From Clostridium nigeriense (GTDB lineage: Bacteria; Bacillota; Clostridia; Clostridiales; Clostridiaceae), in the NCBI RefSeq assembly GCF_900086595.1, contig NZ_LT575472.1, positions 2,181,685 to 2,245,684 of the forward strand: a stretch of 64,000 bases of DNA. Direction: 5' to 3'. The notes under the pieces are model-generated. The model was not told the DNA's origin and did not search any database. It was given only the letters and a program-made list of their open reading frames with translations. The translations under genes and the position numbers were made by a program. Below are positions 8,749-17,926 of the stretch, piece after piece (within the stretch, counting starts at the first letter, position 1; every line of letters starts with the position of its first letter).

Positions 8749-9228
8749 ATGTCAAATATGAAGAAGAAAAAGATGACTCCTATACAACAACAATATGATT
8801 CATTAGTAAAAAGCATAGAACCTAAAAGGCCTATTTTTAAAAATTGTATTAGAGCATTTTTAGTTGGTGGCGGGATTTGTACAATAGGGCAAGGCTTCCA
8901 ATGGATATTTATTAACTTTTTTAATTTTGATGAAAAGACTTCAGTATCTCCTACTTTGGTTTTATTAATATTTCTAGCAGCGCTATTTACTGGCTTTGGT
9001 GTCTTTGATCACCTAAGCCAATGGGCAGGATGTGGAACTGCAGTTCCAATTACAGGTTTTGCAAACTCTATAGCCTCTGCTTCAATGGAACATAAAAGTG
9101 AAGGACTTGTTCTTGGAGTTGCTGGGAATATGTTTAGACTTGCTGGAGCAATTGTTGTATATGGTGTTGTTTCTGCTTTCATAGTAGCTTTAATAAAAAT
9201 GATTATAACATGGTTGGGGGTAATGTAA
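8749..9228 (+). CDS. spoVAC: Stage V sporulation protein AC
   Basis: A 159-residue integral membrane protein with about four hydrophobic segments after a basic N-terminus. AFLVGGGICTIGQGFQW and the GCGTAVPITGFANSIASASMEHKSEGLVLGV region are the conserved SpoVAC motifs. In spore formers SpoVAC is a mechanosensitive-type channel subunit that moves Ca-dipicolinate into the forespore and out at germination. It directly abuts spoVAD (stop at 9228, next start 9229), implying coupled translation. Confidence 0.95.
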   Translation: MSNMKKKKMTPIQQQYDSLVKSIEPKRPIFKNCIRAFLVGGGICTIGQGFQWIFINFFNFDEKTSVSPTLVLLIFLAALFTGFGVFDHLSQWAGCGTAVPITGFANSIASASMEHKSEGLVLGVAGNMFRLAGAIVVYGVVSAFIVALIKMIITWLGVM

Positions 9229-10230
9229 ATGCTTAAAGGACATCAGTCTTGGATTTTTGAGTCTAAACCTACAATAATATCATCAGCTGCTGTTGTAGGA
9301 CCTTTTGAGGGAAATGGAGCTTTAGCTAATGACTTCGATATTATTACGGAAGACTTATGGCTTGGCCAAGATAGTTATGAAAAAGCAGAAAAAGCATTTT
9401 TAGAACATGCTTGTCAAAGAGCAATTCAAAAAGCAAATTTAAAGAAAGAAGATATTAACTTTTTATTTAGTGGAGATTTAATGAATCAAATAATTTCAAG
9501 TAGTTTTGCTGCAAGAACTTTAGGAATCCCCTATTTAGGTGTATTTGGGGCTTGTTCTAGTTCCATGGAAGGGCTAGCCTTGGCAGCACAATTAATAGAT
9601 AGTAATGCTGCAAAATATGTTCTTACATCTGCTAGTAGTCATAATGCTGCAGCCGAAAAGCAATTTAGATATCCAACAGATTACGGAGTTCAAAGACCTC
9701 CAACTGCTCAATGGACAGTAACAGGTGCTGGGTCAGCAGTACTTACACAAAATGGTAATGGCCCTAAAGTAACTTCTGCTACAATTGGCAAGGTTATAGA
9801 TATGGGTATATCAGATCCTTATAACGTAGGTGCAGCAATGGCTCCTGCAGCTGTGGATACTATTGAAGCACATTTTAGAGATTTAAATATCAATGCTACA
9901 AACTATGATCTTATTGCAACAGGAGATTTAGGGAAAATTGGTCATGAAATGGCAAATGCTTTATTTAAAAAGCATAATATAAGTATGCCTATAGATATTT
10001 TTACAGATTGCGGTTTATTAATATATAAAAAAGAACAACCTAGCTTTGCTGGTGGAAGTGGATGTGCTTGTTCTGCCACTGTGACTTATGGGCATTTACT
10101 TAATCGTATGCGCAAGGGAGAATTAAAAAAGATATTAGTAGTTGCAACTGGAGCATTATTTTCGCCTATATCTTTTCAGCAAAAAGAAAGTATTCCTTGT
10201 GTTGCTCATGCTGTTTCTATAGAAATGTAA
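9229..10230 (+). CDS. spoVAD: Stage V sporulation protein AD (thiolase-fold DPA-binding protein)
   Basis: A 333-residue thiolase-like protein of the length expected for SpoVAD. GVFGACSSSMEGLALAAQLI contains the Cys of the thiolase fold, and the ATGDLGKIGHEMANALF and GGSGCACSATVTYGHLLNRM segments are characteristic. SpoVAD binds dipicolinic acid and works with SpoVAC/SpoVAE in DPA uptake and release. The ribosome site (GGGGGTAATG) is inside the end of spoVAC and the start follows its stop directly. Confidence 0.95.
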   Translation: MLKGHQSWIFESKPTIISSAAVVGPFEGNGALANDFDIITEDLWLGQDSYEKAEKAFLEHACQRAIQKANLKKEDINFLFSGDLMNQIISSSFAARTLGIPYLGVFGACSSSMEGLALAAQLIDSNAAKYVLTSASSHNAAAEKQFRYPTDYGVQRPPTAQWTVTGAGSAVLTQNGNGPKVTSATIGKVIDMGISDPYNVGAAMAPAAVDTIEAHFRDLNINATNYDLIATGDLGKIGHEMANALFKKHNISMPIDIFTDCGLLIYKKEQPSFAGGSGCACSATVTYGHLLNRMRKGELKKILVVATGALFSPISFQQKESIPCVAHAVSIEM

Positions 10231-10246
10231 AAAGGTGTGATATATT

Positions 10247-10600
10247 ATGGAAAAGTTTATTTTTGCCTTTATAGTAGGCGGTATAATATGTGTAATTGGT
10301 CAACTTATAATGGATACATTAAAAATAACCCCAGCGCATACGACATGTACATTAGTGGTAATTGGCGCAATTTTAGGAGGATTTGGTTTATATGATCCTT
10401 TAGTTAAATTTGCAGGTGCAGGAGCCTTTGTTCCTATCAGTAGTTTTGGAAATACCCTTGTAACAGCAGCAATTACTGAGGCTGAACAAACAGGATTTAT
10501 AGGATTATTTAATGGACTTTTAAAAACAGTAAGCGCTGGTGTATCTTCTGCCATAGTTTTTGGATTTCTTACTGCTATGATTTTTAAACCTAAAGGATAA
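10247..10600 (+). CDS. spoVAE: Stage V sporulation protein AE (SpoVAEb type)
   Basis: A 117-residue membrane protein with three to four hydrophobic segments and the conserved GAGAFVPISSFGNTLVTAA motif, which is related to the similar stretch in SpoVAC. It completes the three-gene SpoVAC-AD-AE core 16 bp after spoVAD and is followed by a hairpin, so it is the last gene of the operon. Confidence 0.93.
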   Translation: MEKFIFAFIVGGIICVIGQLIMDTLKITPAHTTCTLVVIGAILGGFGLYDPLVKFAGAGAFVPISSFGNTLVTAAITEAEQTGFIGLFNGLLKTVSAGVSSAIVFGFLTAMIFKPKG

Positions 10601-10618
10601 TAATTTAAAATACATAAC

Positions 10619-10668
10619 TAACCACCATTAAAGGTGATAAATTCACCTTCTATGGTGGTTACTTCTTT
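10619..10668 (+). terminator. Terminator of the spoVA-type operon
   Basis: A double-arm hairpin (TAACCACCAT / ATGGTGGTTA enclosing AAGGTGA...TCACCTT) lies 18 bases after the spoVAE stop; the tail is only moderately T-rich (ACTTCTTT). Confidence 0.75.
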
Positions 10669-11041
10669 AAAATAATAATATAAGGTCTATTAATCTATTA
10701 GTATATATAATTAAATTTTCATACTTTAGCGGATTTAATGAAATTAAAATCCCATCTAAATTACTCTTAATATCCTTTAAATATTTTAGTAGATAAATTT
10801 TGCTATTAGTATATCCTAATATAAACTTATCATTTTCAAGACCTTCAATTATATTATCTATTATAGATCTTGATTTAATTGTTTTATCATTTATATACCT
10901 AAGCAAATCTTCAGTAAACTCAACTTTAAATAATATATTTTCTCTCATTTTTGATGTTGTATCTCTTAAAATATATATTTCATCATTTAAATCAACGTAG
11001 TTCTTTTTACCTATTATTTTTTCAATTAGTTTTCTATCCAA
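10667..11041 (-). CDS. Unrecognised 124-residue protein
   Basis: A Leu/Ile/Lys-rich, mostly helical soluble protein (starts MDRKLIEKIIGKKNYVDLND) with no signal peptide. A GGAGA site lies before the ATG. It is convergent with the spoVA operon and its stop overlaps the terminator region. An overlapping plus-strand frame is considered a shadow because the minus-strand reading has the ribosome site. Function unknown. Confidence 0.6.
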   Translation of the reverse strand: MDRKLIEKIIGKKNYVDLNDEIYILRDTTSKMRENILFKVEFTEDLLRYINDKTIKSRSIIDNIIEGLENDKFILGYTNSKIYLLKYLKDIKSNLDGILISLNPLKYENLIIYTNRLIDLILLF

Positions 11042-11120
11042 AGAAGTCTCCTTTTCTATTAAATTACTTTTAATATAATTTTAATGTTATTGAGGATAAT
11101 TTTCAATATAATAAGTTTAA

Positions 11121-11150
11121 AAATAAAAAGTGCGCAATTTATCGCACTTT
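11121..11150 (-). terminator. Terminator of the EamA transporter gene
   Basis: An AAAGTGCG / CGCACTTT stem lies 6 bases after the stop codon at 11156 on the minus strand and is followed by T-rich sequence. Confidence 0.8.
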
Positions 11151-11155
11151 ATTAT

Positions 11156-12040
11156 TTATTGAGTAATATGTTTTTCCTTTGCACCTGATTCTACTGCTAA
11201 ATATGTAATAGCTATAAAAATAATTAAACATCCTAAAAGTTTCGGTAAATTAAGAGCTTCATTAAAAATTATTATTCCACTAATTACACTAGTAATTGGC
11301 TCAAATAAAGAAAATATAGCTGCTGATGTGGAGCCAATAATAGATACTCCTATTTGGAATGAAACTATTCCAACTATAGAGGCTAATACCGAACAAAGTA
11401 TCATTAAAATATAAGCTTTTAATGGAAGATTGACTTCAATATAACCTCCTAAAATATTACCTACTAGCATTTCTAAAGAAGCAAAGGTAACTATGTAAAA
11501 AGATAATTTATAAGGATTCATTTTTACTAACCCTTTTTTATCAAGCCATAATATGTAAAAAGCATAGGTTACTCCAGATATTAAAGCCATTAAAGCTCCT
11601 ACTATATTACCACTACTTTTTGTATCCATAAAAAGTGCTACTCCAATAAAAGCTAATATTAAAGAAATCACTTTTCCTTTACCTAATTTTTCATTAAAAA
11701 TAAACTTGCAAGCTAAAGCAACAAACATTGGATATAAAAAATGTAGCGTTGTTGCAGCTCCTATTCCAATATATGAATAAGAACTATAAAGCAAAGCAGT
11801 AGTAATTGCAACTCCTATTAAACTTAAAACAAAAATATCCTTTAACTCTTTCTTATTTGCTTTTAAGGGGATTTTCTTATACTTTAATATTAAAAATAGA
11901 AAAGGAATAGCAAATAAATTCCTATAAAAAGTCATGGATAGTGAGTTATTCCCCAATCCATAGGTTATACTAGCTAAAGCAGGTGTAAATCCAAATATTA
12001 CTGCAGATAGAATTGTAAATAAAATACCTTTAATTTTCAT
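11156..12040 (-). CDS. EamA-family (DMT superfamily) transporter
   Basis: A 294-residue protein with about ten hydrophobic helices arranged as two EamA repeats. The first ends near FLYPMFVALACKFIFNEKLGKGK and the second near FSLFEPITSVISGIIIFNEALNLPKLLG; both carry the E-x-L-motif typical of these permeases. EamA proteins export amino acids, nucleotides or other metabolites; the substrate cannot be told from sequence. It stands alone, with its own terminator. Confidence 0.92.
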   Translation of the reverse strand: MKIKGILFTILSAVIFGFTPALASITYGLGNNSLSMTFYRNLFAIPFLFLILKYKKIPLKANKKELKDIFVLSLIGVAITTALLYSSYSYIGIGAATTLHFLYPMFVALACKFIFNEKLGKGKVISLILAFIGVALFMDTKSSGNIVGALMALISGVTYAFYILWLDKKGLVKMNPYKLSFYIVTFASLEMLVGNILGGYIEVNLPLKAYILMILCSVLASIVGIVSFQIGVSIIGSTSAAIFSLFEPITSVISGIIIFNEALNLPKLLGCLIIFIAITYLAVESGAKEKHITQ

Positions 12041-12144
12041 TTCATCGCCTTCTATTATTAAATTTTCTACTAATTCCTTGTATATTTTACTATATTATTA
12101 TATAAATTTCATCCTTTATGGATATAATTTATTATTTTATATAA

Positions 12145-12180
12145 AAATAAGGACTATAATATTTTATAATCCTTATTTTT
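12145..12180 (-). terminator. Bidirectional-looking terminator
   Basis: An AAATAAGGACTATAA / TTATAATCCTTATTT stem with T runs on both sides lies directly after the 54-residue gene (stop 12188) on the minus strand. Confidence 0.8.
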
Positions 12181-12187
12181 TCATTAA

Positions 12188-12352
12188 CTATTCATCACTA
12201 CAAACACAAAACTTATTTTGAAGTTCTACATATTCTTCATTACTTAAGCTATCTAAATACTTTATATAGTGCTCTTCACTACAAAATAATCCTATTTTAT
12301 TTTCAAAGTATTTTTCATTTAGCCCTTTTTTACAATACATGCATTTCTTCAT
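12188..12352 (-). CDS. Small Cys-rich (zinc-ribbon-like) protein, 54 residues
   Basis: The minus strand encodes 54 residues beginning MKKCMYCKKG and ending KFCVCSDE. A CxxC pair near the N-terminus, a third Cys in FCSEEHY and a C-terminal CVC make a compact zinc-binding fold plausible. A GGTGATAAA site precedes the ATG and a hairpin terminator follows the stop, which supports a real gene despite its size. The CMYCKKGL...LFCSEEHYIKYL layout resembles small treble-clef zinc proteins of clostridia. Function unknown. Confidence 0.75.
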   Translation of the reverse strand: MKKCMYCKKGLNEKYFENKIGLFCSEEHYIKYLDSLSNEEYVELQNKFCVCSDE

Positions 12353-12398
12353 TTTATCACCTTCTTTTTGCTACATAAGCTTATTAATAATAGTATAA

Positions 12399-13190
12399 TC
12401 AATTGCCTGAACTTTCATAAGCACTTATCCCTCTTAACCATATCATATATGCAATAATTATTGATAGTATAGATATTATGAAGGTTAGTAATATTCCAGT
12501 ACTAAAGCTTCCCTTCCCTAAAAAATAAGCACCTGGATAAAAACCTGTAAATGCAAATGGGATAATAAATGTTAATAAACCCTTAATTGCATTAGGATAT
12601 ATACTTATAGGATACTTTGCAAAACTACTTAGTTGATAAACCATAAATAAATAACTTTGTGCAAATTTTACCCAAAATGCAATAGATGTTACTGCAAGCT
12701 TTATGGCTGTATAAATTAAGGTAGAACACAAAATAATAAATATAAAAATTACTATATTAAAAAAGTTGAAACTTAAGTTAAGCTTAGAAATAGATAAAGT
12801 AACTAGAATAATGCCTACTATAATTTCGCCTATACCATCGGGTTGAAATCTTTCTGCTATTACTTGAAATAATGGATTTAGAGGCCTTAATAAATATCTA
12901 TCAAATTCTCCTCTAACTATAGTTTTCCAACTAAAAATCCATAAATAATCTGTAAAAACATGATCTATTCCCCTAGGTATCTGAGCATACCCATAAATAA
13001 ATAATATTTCATAAAAGCTCCATCCTTCTAAGTTAGGTATATTATTAAATATCAATTTAATGAACACTACCCCTGTTATTTGAACTAATAAAAAGCCAAT
13101 AATTCCAAGGATACAATCACCTTTATATTCAATTAAGGATTTAATATATTGTTTCATAAACTTTATATATAACTTTATATATCTTTTCAT
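12399..13190 (-). CDS. ABC-2 type permease (DUF990-like), second membrane subunit
   Basis: A 263-residue protein with six hydrophobic segments. The WIFSWKTIVRGEFDRYLLRPLNP motif between helices is typical of the ABC2_membrane_6/DUF990 permeases that work as a heteromeric pair with an ATPase. It is the last gene of a tight three-gene operon (4-bp gap to its upstream partner). The family exports drugs, lipids or glycan-linked compounds; the substrate here is unknown. Confidence 0.88.
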   Translation of the reverse strand: MKRYIKLYIKFMKQYIKSLIEYKGDCILGIIGFLLVQITGVVFIKLIFNNIPNLEGWSFYEILFIYGYAQIPRGIDHVFTDYLWIFSWKTIVRGEFDRYLLRPLNPLFQVIAERFQPDGIGEIIVGIILVTLSISKLNLSFNFFNIVIFIFIILCSTLIYTAIKLAVTSIAFWVKFAQSYLFMVYQLSSFAKYPISIYPNAIKGLLTFIIPFAFTGFYPGAYFLGKGSFSTGILLTFIISILSIIIAYMIWLRGISAYESSGN

Positions 13191-13194
13191 AATT

Positions 13195-14013
13195 CTATCC
13201 TCCTAAAATGACTAAATGCTTAATTAATTTCTTCCAAATCACTTTAGAAATAAAAGCTAAAATAACTATCCATATAAATTGAAGCATTAAAGCATTAAAT
13301 AATTCCTTACCTGTTATTTTTCCAAGGTATATCATTGTAGGAGTATATATCATTGAACTAAAAGGTAAAAATTTAAATATTCCTTGCGCCCATATTGGAA
13401 AAAATATAATTGGTATTAACATTCCAGATAATAATTGCATTATGGCCCCCATTATCTGAGTAAGTCCCCACATATTTGTAAGCTTAAAAGACAATAAGCC
13501 AAAAGAATAGCTATAATAGAAATTTAATAATATCCCCATTATAATACTTACAAAGTATCCAATTAAACTAAATATAGATAATGATATTTCATTTAAATAA
13601 CAATAAACGCTGACTCCCATAAACCCAATAATAAATATAAGAACAAAATTAAAAAGTACATCACCCAAAGCTTGAAATAACATTCTTTTTTGATAATTTA
13701 TTGGTCTTATAAGATTTATAGCTATAGATCCATCCTTTACTTCTGATGCTACTCCATAACTAGTATCTGTCCTAATTAATGAATCGGTTAAAAAGGATAT
13801 TAAAACATATACTACCATTTCATTAAATGAAAACCCATTTAATACACTATTTGAAGAGCTTTTAAATATTGCATTCCAAAGAAAATATGTTACTACAAGC
13901 ATAATTGAATCGCCAATAACGAATACAACAACATTAGCTTTATATGATAAATTTTTTTGAAATACATTTATAGCAAATGGTTTATAAAGTTTAAGCTCTC
14001 TTATAAAATTCAT
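13195..14013 (-). CDS. ABC-2 type permease (DUF990-like), first membrane subunit
   Basis: A 272-residue protein with six hydrophobic segments. VKDGSIAINLIRPINYQKRM is the cytoplasmic-loop motif shared with its neighbour (FDRYLLRPLNP), so the two form a heterodimeric permease. A GAGGTG site precedes the ATG; it starts 3 bp after the ATPase gene. Confidence 0.88.
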   Translation of the reverse strand: MNFIRELKLYKPFAINVFQKNLSYKANVVVFVIGDSIMLVVTYFLWNAIFKSSSNSVLNGFSFNEMVVYVLISFLTDSLIRTDTSYGVASEVKDGSIAINLIRPINYQKRMLFQALGDVLFNFVLIFIIGFMGVSVYCYLNEISLSIFSLIGYFVSIIMGILLNFYYSYSFGLLSFKLTNMWGLTQIMGAIMQLLSGMLIPIIFFPIWAQGIFKFLPFSSMIYTPTMIYLGKITGKELFNALMLQFIWIVILAFISKVIWKKLIKHLVILGG

Positions 14014-14016
14014 TTG

Positions 14017-15018
14017 CTACACCTCATTTCTATAAATTCTTTTTATTATGTCTTCTACACTTGTCTCTTTTACTAAAAAATCTATCACCCTATGTTCTTT
14101 CATTATATGAAACATAATGTCTGAAGAAGAGACCTTATTTTTATTGAAATTAACAACAAGTTTCATATCTTCCTTTATAAAGTTTAAATCTTCAGTATTT
14201 AACTTTAAAATTTTATTTAAGTTAATTTTAGATAAATCAAATTGTTTTTTTATTTGAATTTCTAGTGTAGTCATATATCCATATTTGTTTTTAATATCTT
14301 CCAAGCTACCATCATATAGCTTTTTGCCGTTATCAATAATTATTATTCTTTTGCACAATTCTTCAATATCATTTAAATCATGGGTCGTTAATATTATTGT
14401 AGTGCCATAAATTTCATTAATCCTTTTAATAGCCTTTCTTACATTTTCTTTTACAACTACATCAAGTCCTATAGTTGGTTCATCTAGATAAATAATTTTA
14501 GGATTATGAATCAATGCAGCTGCTAAATCAGCTCTCATTCTTTGCCCTAATGATAAGGTTCGCACGGGACTTAATAAAAAATCCTTTAATTCTAAAGTTT
14601 CATAAAAAAAACTCATTCTTTCTTCATAATCTTTATCAGAAACCTCATAAATATCCTTTAGCAAAGAAAATGTTTCAGACAAAGGCAAGTCCCACCATAG
14701 TTGAGTTCTTTGACCAAATACTACACCAATATCTTTAGCATTCTTTTCTCTATTTTCATAAGGAATGATTCCATCAACAATAACACTTCCACTACTTGGA
14801 GTCATAATACCAGTCATCATTTTTATGGTTGTTGATTTTCCTGCTCCATTTGCACCAATATATCCAACAATTTCTCCATCCTTAATATTAAAGCTAATAT
14901 CGTCAACTGCTTTTTTTATAATATATTCCTTAGAAAAAAATGATTTTATAGCCCCTTTAAATCCAGGATATTTTTTCTTAGTTTTAAAGCTTTTACATAA
15001 ATTCTCTACTTTTATCAT
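14017..15018 (-). CDS. ABC exporter ATP-binding protein
   Basis: A 333-residue nucleotide-binding subunit. Walker A (GANGAGKST), the Q-loop (GVVFGQRTQLWWDLP), the signature LSLGQRMRADLA and Walker B (KIIYLDEPTIGLD) are complete, with the H-loop at LTTHDLNDIEELC. A C-terminal extension of about 80 residues follows, as in DrrA/CcmA-type ATPases. The start at 15018 has a GAGGAG site 6 bases upstream; the longer in-frame start at 15066 would read through that site. It heads the exporter operon with the two ABC-2 permeases. Confidence 0.93.
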   Translation of the reverse strand: MIKVENLCKSFKTKKKYPGFKGAIKSFFSKEYIIKKAVDDISFNIKDGEIVGYIGANGAGKSTTIKMMTGIMTPSSGSVIVDGIIPYENREKNAKDIGVVFGQRTQLWWDLPLSETFSLLKDIYEVSDKDYEERMSFFYETLELKDFLLSPVRTLSLGQRMRADLAAALIHNPKIIYLDEPTIGLDVVVKENVRKAIKRINEIYGTTIILTTHDLNDIEELCKRIIIIDNGKKLYDGSLEDIKNKYGYMTTLEIQIKKQFDLSKINLNKILKLNTEDLNFIKEDMKLVVNFNKNKVSSSDIMFHIMKEHRVIDFLVKETSVEDIIKRIYRNEV

Positions 15019-15183
15019 CCTTGTTCTCCTCTTTAATTTTCTTAATATAGATCCAAGGAAATACATTTTATTACTTTAAATCTATTATTACCCACTGATT
15101 ATACTATAAAGATAAAATTAATTATATATTTTAATTGAATTTAAATAATCTTTGTATAAATATAAAAAAGTATTGTATAAATG

Positions 15184-15230
15184 CAAAAAAACCTAAAGAA
15201 TAGATTTTTAACATAATCTATTCTTTAGGT
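15184..15230 (-). terminator. Terminator of the uracil permease gene
   Basis: A 16-bp stem (ACCTAAAGAATAGATT / AATCTATTCTTTAGGT) followed on the minus strand by TTTTTT lies 18 bp after the permease stop. Confidence 0.92.
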
Positions 15231-15248
15231 TCTATTCATTTTATAATA

Positions 15249-16544
15249 TTAATTTTCAGCTTCTTCGTTCATGATTCCAAGCTTATCAAATATTATAAAA
15301 GCTAAGTTTAAAGCTATTCCAACTACAGTTGCAAGTCCCATACCTTTTAATTCTACTACACCTATACTTAATTTAATTCCACTTAAGCCTATCATAAAGA
15401 TAACTGATGTAAGTATTAGATTTCTTGATTTTGAGAAATCTACTTTTTCCTCTATAAAAGTTCTAAGACCTGATGTAGCAATTGTACCAAATAATAATAT
15501 ACTAACTCCACCTATTACAGGAGTAGGAATTGTACTTATTATGGCTGAAAGCTTACCTGAAAATCCTAATATTATTGAAAATATTCCTGCACCACATATT
15601 ACATATACACTATATACCTTTGTTAGTGCCATAACCCCTATGTTTTCACCATACGTAGTAGTTGGTACTGAACCAAACATACCTGAAATCATAGTTGATA
15701 ATCCATCACCTAAAAGTGATCTATGAAGTCCTGGATCCTTTGCTAAATCTTTACCTACTATACTACTAGTAACCTTTAAGTGTCCTATATGTTCTGCTAT
15801 CACTACGAAAGTAGCAGGAAGTATAGTTAATATAGCTGTCATATCAAAATGAGCTAATTTTATTTTAGGTACTGTAAAGAATCCTGCATTAGCTATAGAG
15901 TTGAAATCTACAAGCCCCATAAAACAAGCTGTTATGTAACCAACAACAACACCTATTAATATTGGAATTACTTTTAAGAATCCTCTTAATAATACGCTAC
16001 TTAATATTACTGTTAAAAGCGTAACCATAGAAACTATTACCCAAGTTGTATTAAGCTCTGGTGAATTCGAACCCCCAACTGGAAAACCTGCCATGTCAGC
16101 TGCTGTAGTCGCAAGTTCTAATCCTATTATAGTAACTATTGCTCCCATTGCTGCTGGTGGAAATAATTTGTTAATCCAGCCTGTCCCAGTATAACCTACT
16201 ATAATTGCAACAATTGAAAAGACTAGTCCAGAAATTACAAATCCACTTTGTACAGTTTGGAAACTATAACCTTCACTAAATAATAGGAATGTTGGCGCTA
16301 GAAAAGCAAAACTAGATCCTAAGTACGCTGGTATTCTTTTCTTTGTTATAAACGCATAAAGCAGTGTACCTATTCCATTGAAAAATAATACCGTTGTTGG
16401 ATCAATATTAAATAAAATTGGAACTAAAACAGATGATCCGAACATTGCAAATAAATGTTGGATACTTAATGGAATTGCCCTCTTCATAGGAACTTTTTCT
16501 GTGACATCAACCATTAGAATTTCATTTTCAGATTTTTTTGACAT
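15249..16544 (-). CDS. uraA: Uracil permease (NCS2 / UraA family)
   Basis: A 431-residue protein with about 14 hydrophobic helices. Family signatures are seen in SIQHLFAMFGSSVLVP, PATFVVIAEHIGHLKVTSSIVGKDL (with the NCS2 catalytic Glu/His) and TTTYGENIGVMALTKVYS. The last is the QxN/NxG-type motif region of uracil carriers. It imports uracil by proton symport. GGGAGA precedes the ATG. No PyrR-type leader hairpin was recognised upstream, and the gene is monocistronic. Xanthine permease is a less likely alternative because the uracil-type signatures fit better. Confidence 0.93.
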   Translation of the reverse strand: MSKKSENEILMVDVTEKVPMKRAIPLSIQHLFAMFGSSVLVPILFNIDPTTVLFFNGIGTLLYAFITKKRIPAYLGSSFAFLAPTFLLFSEGYSFQTVQSGFVISGLVFSIVAIIVGYTGTGWINKLFPPAAMGAIVTIIGLELATTAADMAGFPVGGSNSPELNTTWVIVSMVTLLTVILSSVLLRGFLKVIPILIGVVVGYITACFMGLVDFNSIANAGFFTVPKIKLAHFDMTAILTILPATFVVIAEHIGHLKVTSSIVGKDLAKDPGLHRSLLGDGLSTMISGMFGSVPTTTYGENIGVMALTKVYSVYVICGAGIFSIILGFSGKLSAIISTIPTPVIGGVSILLFGTIATSGLRTFIEEKVDFSKSRNLILTSVIFMIGLSGIKLSIGVVELKGMGLATVVGIALNLAFIIFDKLGIMNEEAEN

Positions 16545-16658
16545 AATATTATCTCCCTTCTTAGTTTCTCTGAACTAAATTAAAAGTATTTTTATAAAAT
16601 ATATCACTTTTTTCGATAAAATACAACATATTTCTAAATATAAAATCACTAAATAATT

Positions 16659-16706
16659 AAGGAGCTATTGCTAACGAAGTTTTATTCGCTAATGCAATAG
16701 CTCCTT
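16659..16706 (-). terminator. Terminator of the metallophosphoesterase gene
   Basis: A long stem (AAGGAGCTATTG / CAATAGCTCCTT, extended inward by GCTAACGAA / TTCGCTAA-type pairing) lies just after the stop codon at 16714. Confidence 0.82.
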
Positions 16707-16713
16707 AAGCTAT

Positions 16714-17676
16714 TTATCTGTTACTATTAATGATTTCTTTAGTAAATATCCATTGCTTTTCTTTAAAATCTCTTCCTTTAATAGTAACATTACTATCATT
16801 TACTTCTATATAAACTCCTTTTATATAATTGGACTCTCTAATATACCCACCTTTTGCATTAGAATCAGGTATAATTGTATAATGAACTGCCCCTGTATTT
16901 ACTATTGTAAAAGTGTTATTTAATAATACACTATCTTCAGTTAAATTCCTATGAGTATGAGATGCAAACATTACTACTTCTGGATATTGTGATAATATTA
17001 TTTTTATTTCTTCACTTTGTTCAACACCAATCCAAGAACTATTTCCATAGTCTAAAGGCTGATGTAAAAATACAAATATAGGCCTTCCTTTTTGATAATT
17101 TTCAGCTAACTTTTCCTTAAACCACTCTAGTTGCTCATCAGAAATGAATGCAGTTATTGAGTTTAAGGTTTCAGAATTACCATCTTCAGACCCTAAAGAT
17201 ATAAAATGATAATCTTTTATCCATATATCATGATAAACCCTTTCCTCTCCAGAAAACTTAATATATTTATTTATAAACTCTTTAACTTGTTCTTGTGTAT
17301 TAACTTCAATATCATAATTAAAAAATTCATGGTTACCAATATTTTTAATTATTGTTTTCGGCAATAAATCCATATTTGTATGTAAAGTCTCTTCTACCGA
17401 TTCATATTGTTCATCTAAACCTTGATCTACAACGTCACCATTTAGCACTAAAGCATCCATACCTGAGTTTATTGTAAATAAATCATTAATTGCCTCTTGA
17501 AAATGATCAATATTTTCATGAATATCTCCTAATACAGCAAAAGAAAGATCTGAATTTGAAGTCGATATTACTGTTGTGTTCTTAGGTATTGGTTTAGGTT
17601 TATTCATGTATATAACCAATATTGCTCCTATAATAATTGTAATAGTTGTAATGACCATAAATTTTATTTTCTTCAT
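16714..17676 (-). CDS. Membrane-anchored metallophosphoesterase
   Basis: A 320-residue calcineurin-like phosphoesterase. An N-terminal hydrophobic anchor (about 5-25) is followed by the metal-binding series: GDIHENID, NGDVVDQG, GNHEFF, and the C-terminal MFASHTHRN. These are the D-x-H, GDxxD, GNHE and GHxH-like motifs, the last being SHTH. The start at 17676 is favoured because the in-frame GTG at 17685 lies within the GGGTG ribosome site. It probably acts outside the membrane on phosphate esters; the substrate is unknown. Confidence 0.88.
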   Translation of the reverse strand: MKKIKFMVITTITIIIGAILVIYMNKPKPIPKNTTVISTSNSDLSFAVLGDIHENIDHFQEAINDLFTINSGMDALVLNGDVVDQGLDEQYESVEETLHTNMDLLPKTIIKNIGNHEFFNYDIEVNTQEQVKEFINKYIKFSGEERVYHDIWIKDYHFISLGSEDGNSETLNSITAFISDEQLEWFKEKLAENYQKGRPIFVFLHQPLDYGNSSWIGVEQSEEIKIILSQYPEVVMFASHTHRNLTEDSVLLNNTFTIVNTGAVHYTIIPDSNAKGGYIRESNYIKGVYIEVNDSNVTIKGRDFKEKQWIFTKEIINSNR

Positions 17677-17861
17677 TTTTATCACCCTTTATTAATTAGT
17701 TCATATTAAACTACAGATTACTAATATTTCTACTATAGTATAAAATTAAAGTATAATTATAATTCTATACAAATCTATAGTAGCACTTAAAGTTAACTTT
17801 AAGTCAAGAAATTTGAATATAAATTTTATTGTATTTTTTATGATATATAAATTAATATAGT

Positions 17862-17892
17862 ATAAAGGATGTCCAGTAGACATCCTTTTAAT
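17862..17892 (-). terminator. Terminator of azlCD
   Basis: An AAAGGATGTC / GACATCCTTT stem with a 5-base loop lies 35 bp after the azlD stop on the minus strand. Confidence 0.8.
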
Positions 17893-17926
17893 TCACAATA
17901 ATTTAAAATATATGTAAATAACATAT

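Noticed and set aside
10300..10554. Minus-strand frame inside spoVAE
   Set aside because: It lies wholly within a well-supported SpoVAE gene, has no ribosome site and its composition is what an antisense frame of a membrane protein gives.
14514..15079. Plus-strand frames opposite the ABC ATPase gene
   Set aside because: Shadows of a gene with complete Walker and signature motifs.
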